This document shows positions 45,901 to 57,900 of a DNA stretch of 64,000 nt, piece by piece. The stretch is from Eutreptiella sp. 'Long Island Sound 2002'. Taxonomy: Eukaryota > Euglenozoa > Euglenophyceae > Eutreptiales > Eutreptiaceae. The translations under genes were made by a program, and so were the position numbers. The DNA lies in assembly GCA_964036045.1 (NCBI GenBank), contig OZ038385.1, positions 63,517,670-63,581,669 on the forward strand, written 5' to 3'. The notes beneath the pieces are model-generated. The model ran no database searches, was not told the DNA's origin, and saw only the letters and a program-made list of their open reading frames with translations. Every line of letters starts with the position of its first letter. The stretch's first letter is position 1.

Positions 45901-48900
45901 AGTCGAGGAAGCTGCCTTGCCTTGCCACTCAACGACAAATGTTCTGCAGGGGTACAAGAAGTATGCCATCTCTGAGATGAAGGACATGCTCAGAGAAAAG
46001 GATCTCGAGATGGAACGGGAGCACGCTCAAGATGAGAAGACCATTGCTGGTCTTCGGAACACCATCAGCCGTCTTCAGCAGAAGGTCACTTTGTTGGAGG
46101 ATGAACGCTCCAACCTTGTGCAAGGGGGTATGTAGTGGGGTGCAACATTGGCCTGGCATCCAACCTGGCATCGTTTTTGCATTTATTCTGCTCTTTCTCC
46201 TGACACTCCATACTGCACTCCCCACCAGTTTCCAGATTTGGGATGGCACAAAAAGAGGAGGCTGACGAAGTCCGGGGCAAGTTTTGCAGCATGCTGTGTC
46301 CAAGAATAATGCACGCGCATGTGTGGGTTGGTGGGGGGTTGGCATGTCTGAAGCTGGTGGTGCCCATTGGCCTCCGGCTAATTACCCTTGTCCTTTCCTT
46401 GAACGCTTTCCCTATGGAGGCGGTGGTGCCCATTGGCCTCTCACAACCTGGTGCCCTTAATCTTCCGGTCTTGCGTATCTTTATGTCCTTGCACTCCCTT
46501 GTTTTCCATTGGTAGGTTGTGCCAACAGAGCCCCCGGATTGTCCCTGTTTCACTGCTCTGTGTCAAATCCACACAAAGGAGGGCAACTGCCCTCGCCAAT
46601 GGCATGTGCATGCATTTCCCCCCATTTTCTTGGTCGACGGTTGCAACCCCACCCAACCTAGCCTCTCCCCCAATGGTAGTTGGTCACAATGGCCACCACC
46701 CCCCCCCAACCCCCATATGTCATGGTCCACTGCGCAAGCAAGAGGCACAACAGGCGTGCTCAAAAAATTTCGAAATGCGTCCACTGGGCTTCGGCGCCCA
46801 TGGCTGTTGTCCACAGGGGGGCCACCCCTTTTTTCAAATCCTGTTGATGGGGCAGGGCATTGGAGCCCACAGATGGACCTGATTGCAGGTCACAGCGTTG
46901 GGCTTTGGAGGCCCAAATGCAAATTCGCCGGGGGACCACCCCTTTTTGTTTTAAACCCGCTTGATGGAGCAGGGTGCTGGAGGCTACAGCTCGACCTAGC
47001 TGCAGGTCAAAGGGTTTGGCTCTGGAGGCCCAAATCCAAAATCACAGGGAGGGCTCCCTTTTTTTTTCATAGTATGTGGACAGGGCAGGGCTGCGGTGCC
47101 CACAAAGATTTCGAAATAAATGTAGGGCCAGATGAAAAACACGTGCACAAAGCCCACAACAGTCAGCCCACGACACGTGTTTCCGTGGCCCTGTAAGGGT
47201 AAAACACAGGACAAAGGGCAAGAGGCACGTTTCATGACATAATACGGTGCACGTGTGGGCAGGGGTGCACCACTAGGCATGCCACAAGGGCTAGCCGGTG
47301 CAAGGGTCAAACAACCCTAGACTACCCACGTCCCTTGGGGGTTCCCCATCCCAGCCAGGGTGCTGGGCAGCCGCCACCACATCGGGGCAGAAACGGTGAT
47401 TAGCCGCTTGCAGCCATCCACCCTCGGCAGGTCCGCCAGCCACAGGTCTCGCATCGTGGTTGTTCGGGCCAGCCCAGCAATGGTCCAACCGCCATGTGTT
47501 CAAGTGGGCATACTTGAGCAACCCCAATGCCAGGGTATCTAGCGACTAGCCGGTGAAGGTGGCTGCTGCCACAACACTAGGATTCATGGATTGGGAGGGG
47601 GAAGCAGCCCCAACGTCATCAATATCGGCAGGGGGACACTTTGCACTGCCAAAAAGCCCCCAATATATGGGCATGGGGATACTTTGCACCACCAAAAAGC
47701 CCCCAATACATGGGTATCGGGACACTTTGCACTGCCAAAAAGCCCCCAATATATGGGCATGGGGATACTTTGCACCACCAAAAAGCCCCCAATACATGGG
47801 TATCGGGACACTTTGTACAGCCAAAAAGCCCCCCATTTATGGGCATGGGAACACTTTGCACCGCCAAAAAGCCCCCAATACAGGGGCATCGGGACACTTG
47901 CCAAACAGCCCCCCCTGTATGGGCATGGGGACACTTTGCACTTCCAAAAAAAACCCCAAATATGGGCATGGGGACACTTTATGCGTGCCAAACAGCCCCC
48001 CATATATAGGCACGGGGACACTTTGCACTGCCAAAAAGCCCCCAAATATGGGCATGGGGACATTTTGCACTGCCAACACATCTATGCATTTTGCACTGCC
48101 AAAAAGCCCCCCACTTTTGGGCATGGGGACACCTTGCACTGCCCAAAAGCCCCCCTTCAAGCCCTTGATGCGTTGCAACACCTGCCGGTGTGCCTCAGCG
48201 GTAGTCTTCTAGCGCCCAGCTTCCACGAGGTTGTCTTGCAGCTCGATGCACTGCTTCCTCCGCCCATCTAGTTCCTCCCAAAGATGGGACGCCGGTTCCG
48301 CTGCCAACTGGGCACCGTCCCACTTCTGGCGAAATCGATCGTGCTCCTGGCAGTATAGTGCCAGGGACACGGTCTCCGGGGAACCCGTGTCGCGAGGGGG
48401 GCTGAGGACAGGGTCTTTCTGGGCATTAGCAACAGCAATTGCTTTTTTTGTTCTTCCCGGCCGTTTTTTTTGGGGGGGGGGCATGTGGTCCTTGCCCCTT
48501 GCCCGCTTCTTATTGTTAGGGCCACCGTCATCACGGTCCCCTTCACTGCGGCCGCCGTCATTGTGGCCCGGATCGCCCCTCCCATCAATGTTGGCGTCGA
48601 TGATGTCCACCTTAGCCCCCCCCCCCCCCCCTCTTGCGGGTCTTGAGGGTTAACTAGGTTTGGTATAGAGAATAAAGATGCACGTATGCCTGACTGTGGA
48701 GTGCATTGCCTCTGGTTTGCATTTGTCTGTTTTTTAATTAGGCATCATATTGCACCTCCCAAGACTCGAGGTACTTGAAGAGGATAAATCCGGCGCGGCC
48801 CAACACCCCCTCACCCCTCAGTCCCCACCGCCACGTCCAAGCACCCATGCTTGGACCGCAGCCGCTATGTGAACTGTCCCACCAAGTAGTCCCCCCACCC

Positions 48901-51900
48901 CACCTCTATGTGACACTCGTCGGTGACGGATACCCTACACAGGAAGTGCAGCAAGGTGCCCGTCTTTTGTTGGGGCCGTGTGACCGCGTCGAGGGTGACA
49001 CACTAGTATCATTGTTCCGTGGAATGCCGCGGCACCCCCTTCACGTTCATTATGCGTGTCATGACGTACGTGGGGGCGGGCTGCGTGGTGATAGGGGCAA
49101 CGGCGACCACCACGAAGCCTCCGCGCAAATGGGCAGAATTGTAGGTAGGTCTCTAGCACGGGATGTGGCACAGGGAACCCCAAGGCGAGGTCTTGGAGGG
49201 AAGGTCCCACAAGTCACTTGTCCCCGGATTCCGCTGCAACTAGCGTTGTTGCACCCATTGCCAATTGCAATTGACATCTCACGGGATTATTGCCAGTCGC
49301 AACTCCTTATTTTGTCGGTGTTGCTTGTGCTGGCTTGGGCGAACGGGACGAGATTGGGCTGCAGTGCTAGCTGAGTTAGACTTTTCGCTTCGTGTGCCTC
49401 CAAAAATGACTCATGCAGGGGGACTGCATGCAGCACTAAGGGGGGCAACAAAAGTCCCATAGCTATAAAGGACCAAAAAGGCTCAGCCGATCCCCGCAGG
49501 ACCTGCATCTCATCCCCCGCCTGACTGAGAGCTAGCCGTTTGAGGCGCTTAATGAGCGCTCACTGAGCGTGCCAAAAACAGCTTAGTTAGCTCTTAGTCG
49601 CATAGCAGTATAGTCAATTGCAACTTGTGGCAACAGTACGAAGCCCTCTTGCAGGGCACAAGCACCGTGGCATCACTCGGCCCTCTCACGGGGTGTAAAC
49701 ATCGTGGCCTACCCATTTGGCCGTAATTTTGGGCACTACAAAATTGGTAACCCACTCACAGGCATAGAAACCGGGATGCATCAATTTGGCCCCCTCGTGG
49801 GGCATAACCGCATGACTTAGCCCTCTCGCGGGGCACAACCACCCGATTCATTAATGTGGTCCTCACATGGGGCAACATGGCATTAGTAAGCCCGCTCTCA
49901 GGGCACGCAAACTGTGCTGCACTAACGTGGCCCCGTTGTGGGGCATCACAAAATTACCTTGCCTACCGGGTGGGGGGGGAATACCTTGCCGCTACAACTG
50001 CAATGCATCGTCAACGGCAGGTCAGCGCGCATGACAATGCACGTGCAGCTCTTCTGTGGGCCGTGGTGCTAGGCAAAGCCGAGGAGCAAGGCATGGTGGG
50101 CAGAAAGCGGTGGCGATGGGGGGGGGATACTGCTGGAGGAAGGATGCCTCTAGTCGTTGTGGGTCCCAGGTCCAGCCGCGTGGGCCATGGATTGCAGTGG
50201 GCGCCCTTGTGGTGATAAATGATGATGAAGGGGATCACTTGCAACGTATTTCCATGTTGTTTACACCCTTCAATGCCCTATTCGCACCACCAGCGTGCAC
50301 GGTGCACGTGCTAGGGTAGGGCTGTGGGACTCACTTGTGGGTCTAGAAGTGGTCGAAAATGATTTTTTCCAAAGTTGTTCCTAGACCACTTGGGGTGCTC
50401 AGACAAGCGGTTTAAGGCCATTTTTGACCCAAAGGCCTGAAATGGGCAATTTTAGGACTGATGGTGCGCACGGGGGAGTCCGGGGGAAACTTGCTGTGTT
50501 TGAATGCTATGGATTGCATTGGGCATCCTTGTGGTGATGAATAATGATGAAGGGGGATAGGGAAGGGGATCACTAGCAATCTATTTCTGCGCGGTCAACA
50601 CACTTCAATGCCCAATTAGAGTGGTATAGCACGCAGAGTGCCCATGCCCGAGCAGGGTTACAGGGCCACCCGTAGGCCCAAAAGTGGTCAACAATGATTT
50701 TTTCCAAAGCTGTTCCTAGACCACTTGGGGAGCTCAAACAAGTGGTTTACAGCTTTTTTGAGCCATACTGGACCCATACTAGCTTGTGCAAGTTCTCGAA
50801 AAGCCTTGAAATGGGCAATTTGGGAGTGGCAATGTGGCAAAGGGGAGTTGGGGGGAATGCAGGGTGAGGTGTGATAGGGGAGAGGTGCGGGAGGAGTGCT
50901 AGGGGGCATGTTTGCCGAGCAAGCGAAGCGAGGGAGGAAGGGTTTCAAGGGCGTTATAAGGAGGGGAGTGGCGGGAAATGTTCTTGGTGTCTCTCGGCAT
51001 GCATCCTTATCCAGCTCCATAGCTCATATTCCCTCCCCCACTAGCTTGGTCCCAATATTCAGTCTTGATGAGGGTGATGGTGTGGTTAGAGGGAGGAGGA
51101 CAAGGGGGTTGTCTGCGCCAAAACTCGAGGGGTCACCCCCCTTGTGTGGAAAACCCCACCATGGGAAAGGGGACTACCTCCAAGAGTGGACCTAGGGCAC
51201 CCCTTCACAGTCATCCCACCAGCAACAAAACGAAAAAAAGAAAATTCAAAGAATTTCGTGCACCAATGGGTGTGGGTCGATATGCGTTGCCCACAAGGTT
51301 TGGGGTAATTGAAAACAAAACTAGGCCCTCTTCGCCCCACACCTAGAAGCCCTTGTGGGTGTGGATACTTGGCTACCTTCCTTCTGATAAATGTGGGAAA
51401 TCCATGTTTAGCGGGGGGACAACACCCAAACGTTTAGAAACCATCTAGGGCCAAACACAATAAGCTTGTGTAAGTTTTGCCCCCTTTAATTCCCCTCTCC
51501 ACACCGCAGGGTCTCAGGTGTGAAGCCTACACCAAGGCGGATAGAGCGGGGCATAAGATGCATAGTGCTTGCATTGCAGCATTCCCAACCGATGGGTCAA
51601 AGATCGTAAACTCATTGGGGTATATCTTGGCCACCCCAAATGATGATTTTACAGGGGGTAAAAGATAATTTTCATTGGTTTATGCTACGTGAACACCCCC
51701 AAAAGGGGAGGCATAGGGCACTCACACCTACGCTTGATCCAACAACCCCTTTTGAGGTGGGTTGAAAGGAGCAAGAGCACCAGTGGAACCAACACTGGGC
51801 TCCATCAAGCGTAAATGTAATGCACAACAATACAATTACGACCACCACGGCGGAATAGCATCATTAGACAAGTGCTTCAACGCAGTGGCTGTTATGCTTG

Positions 51901-54900
51901 TTAGGAACAGGCATTCAACGTCTTGCGTGCCCCTATACCCTAGTGTACATTGCTGCTATATGTTACACGATGAGTATTAGTGCATAGTGGTGTCATGCTT
52001 GTTTCTTCCACATTTTGAAAGACATTTATCGGTGACATTTCTACAATATCATTTGCTACTGTTCCCACCATTGATGCATGTCCAGGTGCCATCCACCGCT
52101 CTGTTTGCTTTTACGGGGCAAGTGCTGTGAAAACCTATGGTGCAAGCGCGGTAAAAAATGGCAAGCAAAAAAAAAGTCAATTCTCAGATTAGCCATGTAC
52201 AAGATGCTTTGGTTATGCAATATTTTCAAAAATATGGAGTGTTGGGTTGAAATTGTTGGTGGGAAATGTGTTTTGATAAGGAGATGTTCCATTGCCTTCG
52301 GTTGCGCACCTCGAAGAGAGGCTGACAGTCAGCCAATCAGTCAGTTAGCTAGGCCAGCAATCAGTCAGACAAAAACACGCAGTTTGGGTTTTTTGTGAAT
52401 GGCAGATGCGGCCCCAAGCAGTGGGGAGAACCTCTAGCTCAAGGCAAGTAGTGGCGGAATGGTAATGCAGCTGAGCGCAAACTTTTTGGTCGGCGGTTCG
52501 AACCCCGGTCGGGCGAAAATGAGGGCGGCGCCACCGACGATAGTCGACCAACCAGGATTCGAACCGCCGACCCAAAACTTCGCAGATGTCTGCGTTACCA
52601 TTCGACCGGCGTTTGATATGACAGCAATGGGCCACCCTAGGGCTTGGTGCCTTCTGAGCGAAAACTTTTGCCCCCCCCCCCCCCAGCCCCCCGCTCAAAA
52701 AAGTGATATCCAGTTTTAGGGGATAGAGGCCTCGGAATCAAAAAATCCATTGGGGGATGGGCTTATTAGGCAAAATAATCATTTTACAAGGGGTTGGGCA
52801 TCAAATATCATGCCTTGGGGTATGGTAGGCGAATGACCCCCAAAAAGGGGGGTACACGACGCCCGCACCTACGCTTGATCTAACAACCTCTCTTCGAGGT
52901 GATTTTGTTAAAATGATGCTCACAAGTAGATTACACTTTTTTTTTGGAACCACTGTTGTTACTATTTATTCCTATGTGTTTGCACGTGCTTTAAAAGTCT
53001 TGCATCCAGCATGCACTGTTGTGTGCCTGTGCATCAAGAATGCAGCCCGCTGCATGCTGGTTGTAAAGACCAACGTGGACCTAGCGTGAAGTGTTATTGT
53101 GTATGAGGGTTTGTGTGTTGCAAACGTCTGTTTTGACGTGTTGGACGGCAGCCCAAAATAGGAGGCTAGTTGAGACCAAGTTTTGGTCTTGAGGGTTAAA
53201 GTACGCCCCCATGTTCTGCAAAGATATCACAACACACGAAATGGCACCTCCCTGTAGAAGCACGGCCCCAACGGCACGTGTGGCACACAATGCCCCTGAT
53301 GCTAGCATTAGAGGGAGGTGAGAGGGGTGGTGTTGGGACTTTGCAAAGTGCTACAGAAATATCTATCCAGGCACAAACATTTGCAGACCTCACTTTGGGG
53401 ATACACGTTGACAGTATCGGCGAGACGAAAGAGGGTGGGGGCCTGCAGAAGCCAGCTGTCACGGGCTGGGTACATACTGCGTAGGGGGAGGGGACCGGTG
53501 CAGGAGGCAGGAAATGCCTGGGAAGTGGCCCTGGCACGGCACACCTCAGGTGGGCTGTCCGAGGCTGTCTCAAGGACCGGATGCCGTGGGTTGACTGAAA
53601 AAAGCAATACTCGCCCTTCCACACTTGTCCTGGGCCAAAACATCAAATGGCCATACAGTATCACTTGACAAGTGGAATGACCGCAACGGTGTGGGGTGAT
53701 GCTGGCATCGCTAAGCCATAGTGCGAGGGCCATATGGCAGGCCGCATTTGCGTGCCGCGCTGCCTCCTGAAGTTGCTTTTTTTGTTCTGTGTGCTTGGCA
53801 CTTGCTGCCTTGCCCCTGGAAACTTGTGCCTCATCCCCCCATCACACCACCTCCACTCCCAGCAGTGCATCAGTGTGACAGATAAAAGCATTGCATGCAA
53901 CGCCAGAATCCGCAATCGTCAAAGGCACTATCGCATGACAAGGCTGGCAGTGCCACCACCACGGCCACCACCGCCCACAGGAAACATAGTCGCTATTTGT
54001 GGGCAGTCTCGAAGCATTGTGACGCTGGCGCGCGCGCGCACACACACACACACACACATGCACACACCACTTGGACATGCGACCGGTCCACACCTCCGGG
54101 CCGTGGAAAACAACCTTTTGCACACAAAATAACAAGAATGTTAGCACCGCTGTTCCACCCACCCCAGTCCCTGTTGCTTCCCTGTCTACCGTCTCTTAAG
54201 GGACAAGGGCGCATGACGACACTTTGGCTCTGCGGAAAGAAGTGGCTCGCCTGACTCGTTTGCTGGACGACGTATGGTGGCTGTGCTTGTGTGTCTTGGC
54301 CGTTGCTCTGAAGGCAGTGCCCACCCTCTCTCTGGTAGCGATTGTTGGGGTACAAGTGTCTGTTTGGTAAGTGGTGGAGTGGGCCGTCGGGGACATTTGC
54401 AGTTTCTGTGGGGCCTCTTTCCCAGCAGCCCCGACTCCGGGGCCTGGTTGCTGCAGCCAGACAGCAGCTGTAGTGGTGACTCCACAAGCCACTCTGCCAT
54501 TGTAGTCCCCGGCTAGGTGCCAAAACGCCATAAGTACGGTGAATTTCAGTCCCGATATTTTTGTGCAAGATGGACGCGTTATCGTGTTGGGAGGATGGGT
54601 GGGCGGATGAAGCAGCGGAGACAAAAGTGGTGGTGCCACACTCCAGCTGTCGCGACCGATGCGGCGCCCCAGAGTACCCCCATGACCCACTACGCCATGC
54701 CTCACTCCCCTCCTGTGCTTCATGCCATGTGTTGCCCCGGCCCCACGGCGCGTCATTGGATTAGGCCGCTGCCTCAATTAACGCAGGCAACAACAGAGCA
54801 TCTCGAGTGTGTATCATGCCAATTGTAGTTCCTACCTCCCATTCTTTGCGGTCTCTTCCCAAGACACTGACGCGCCACAGTACCACACGCCCCCGTGGCT

Positions 54901-57900
54901 TCAGACTTCAGTGGATGTCAAGATTTAATGCTTTTCATGCATCAGGTGCAGTTTCCAAGCATGCGTCGAAAATGTGCGTTTACCGCGCGTTCCCCAATCC
55001 CAAAGTGTGTATCTCATGTGAGCCTTGATGCACACTACTCGCTGTGTGGAATAATGACAAGTGGCCGCTGACCACATTGCAAAATGTGTTTTCTGCAAGA
55101 GGAAACTTCGTTTAACGAAGTGCATTGGCAAGTGCATTGGCGCATTCCGAGAGCACTGGTGTGTCTTCGCATCCGTTCTTCCCTCTTTCCGTTCACTGTT
55201 TTCTTTCGCCCCCCGATCCCTAAGTCACACGCACCAGGAGTATTGGTTTTCCCTACGCCCTTGTGGATTATCCCCTGCGCGCACACACTTCATGCTGTAC
55301 AGGAGCGTGCGACAGCGCGGAAATCTGATACTTGGGAGAACAAGATTAAGCAGCAGGACGACCTCATCGAATTGCAGCGGTATGATGTTCTCGCTGTTTG
55401 TCCGGTCCTTTGGTCCTGCAGCTGCAGATGCCGTGTGTGACCCACGCCCAGGGGGAGGGACGTTGGAGGCAGTCGGAATCCCCTACAAATATCCACATCT
55501 ACGTTTTGAAAGTGAGGGTTTTTGTATGACGCCGGGACCATCCGGCTCTTGCCTGAGATATGGCGGTTGTAATTTTAGGGCTGCTGACTTTCATGCTGAA
55601 ACCGGCAAACGACAATTTTCGGGTCTGCGAACAGCATTCTGTGGGCTCTCGGACCACGTCTGCTGGATTTCGCAGCATCAGATTCGGGGATCCCCAGCTT
55701 TTAGACCCAAGACTGTGCGTTGCAGTTGATGTAGGCTTTGCTGGCTGGCCCGGGGTTGTCGACACAGCCTCCCATACACCACAGCCAAAAATGCCTCGTC
55801 TGGACTACCGCCCAGCGTTGTCCACAGAAGTTAGACTTTGGCGAGGGTTGGACACGGTCCGGCAGTGCCGCTGTCACCTTCGGCCGGACACAGTCCTGGT
55901 GCGCCAGCATGGGCCGAACGCGGTTTGGCAGCGTCCTCGTGGACAACCTGATGGCACTTGCATCATTTGTCCGCCATACAAGTCCGAGCACCCATGGGCA
56001 TGCACGTACCGCCATTTCTGCCTGCCAATTTGCGTCGTGCGCCCGGAAAAGTTTGGACAAACTCCCAAATGTTCCAGCGGCGCCAATGGTAGGAGCTGGT
56101 CAAAATCCGCTCCTGTCCTCTTTTAGGAGACTGCTTCAAATGAAGGACGAAGAAATCCGCAATCTTTCACAACTTGCAGCGGCTCACAAAGAACAGATTG
56201 CGATTCTTTACTCCCAAATGGTGTGTGACCGGCGCGCTGATTGTATGTGATGATGAGCGGCATAGTGACCGCAAGGGGTTGCATAATGGTGTGTGGCAAT
56301 TTTGCCGTGTGTCAGAGGCTTCAACTACCGCTACGCCAACCAGTCCTCTTGTTGTGATCCCATCCCACCACCCTCAGACCCCTATCTCCAGCCGTAGCTG
56401 TGGTCGTGCTGTTGGCTGTGGTGTCGGCCGCGGTATTTAGTGTTCGATGTGGTTGTGGCCGTGCTATTGGCCACATTCTTGGCTGTGGATTGGCTGTGGC
56501 GTTCGCTATGGTGTTAACTGTAATGTTCGTTGTGTGTGGCGTTGCGTGTCTTGTCAGCTGTGATTCGGGCTGTGGTGTGATTATTGATACGGAACACCGT
56601 TTTGTAACAGAACCACAAAGAGATTGATGAGATTTTGGACGACAATTTTGACATTAAGACCATCGACCTGGACACCCTGGCCCCTGAATCCAAGCAGCGC
56701 ATTTTGGATTTGACCCGGGGGAAGTTCGGCCCTGGGTACGAGGCGCATTCAACCGAAAAGGTGTGTGCCACGCGTAGGTTGGGGTGGTTGCCACGTTGTT
56801 GTCCAGGGGTGCCGGCCCACGAGGCACACAAAGGAAGTGGCACACATTCCGTTCACGCCTCTCTGCGTACAATGATAGTGTTCAATCGCATTGAGCTTTT
56901 GCCCGCGAGCGGAGGGTAATTGTCAAGGCAAACTGCGCCCATCTGATTTGCTGGTGCCCCAGGAAAGGAACAGGCGAAAAATGCCTGCAAAGATGCGGCT
57001 GACGCACCACCCATGGGGCTCAGGCCACAGCTGAATGAAACCCCCTCCCCCAAGCAAGGGACAATTTCCTCCCGAACCTCAAACCAATGCGTACGCCCGG
57101 AGTTACTGGCCGGCACACTTATGGAGCTTTGTTGCACCCCCTCCCCCCTTCACCCGTATGCCCACCGCACGCCCCGGTGCGACGCGGACGGGCAGGGCTG
57201 CACGGACAAAACGACTGTTGCGGGACCTGGGACCTGTCGTCTGATGGGGCGCATCTTCGGGGATCGCTCTCGACGGAGCTCCTGTCGTCTGGCCAATCCG
57301 TTGCGCGTTTGAAAAGCATTTGAATGCAAATGCTCCGTTGGTTGTGGGTTGCCGCCCGCTGTTGTCTGCGTCTTTCTTCTAAGATTCTGGTGGAAAATAT
57401 AAGGACCGCCTACGCTTTGGATGCAGCGGATGGTGTCATCGATGGAAAGTTCAAAGGCGTAGATATTGAGGCCTCTGGGACCCGTACCAAGGTTGTGGAG
57501 GGAGGGCTAGTGGCGATTCCCGGAGGCTGTATGCATTCGGTCCGTTCAGTGGGCTTCTCAATATCTTTGTTCGTGCAACGGATTTATGACGATGACCGAA
57601 AAATGCATCTGCTGTTCCCTTCCATGAAGATGCAATATGAATTATGACGTGCTCAGTGCTGTGCATTCGTCTTCTCCAAGCCCCTTCAATGTTGATGAAC
57701 CTTTTCACAAAAATTTGGGTCGTCTTGCACGACACCTACCGACACTTACTACTAATGCGGAGCACCGTAACGAAGTATGCAGAAAAAAGCGGAGGGCTGC
57801 GAGCACATTGCTCCTTCTAAGACACAGTGTGCTGAGCATCAATGATCTATAGGCTACAATTTGAGGTTTGCCTTCGTAATTTCCTGCGACACATCCACAG

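Larger units (their letters stand above)
46270..55302 (+). other. ~9-kb intron of the coiled-coil gene, repeat-filled
   Basis: Contains most of the window's tandem repeats (46790-47110, 47630-48160, 49640-49960, 50187-50865), tRNA-like sequences (52449-52610), an element-like ORF on the opposite strand (48209-48610) and a GC/CA microsatellite at 54029-54060. Hidden exons here are possible, since exons 5 and 6 are joined only by phase. Confidence 0.5.

Noticed and set aside
47553-48271. Two overlapping plus-strand frames of 219 and 226 codons with repeated YGHGDTLHCQK-like peptides, and minus-strand counterparts
   Set aside because: All are translations of the 43-bp minisatellite in successive frames; no splice or start context and no domain.
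52449-52610. Functional tRNA genes
   Set aside because: A and B boxes are present but acceptor and T stems do not pair; better explained as tRNA-derived repeats.
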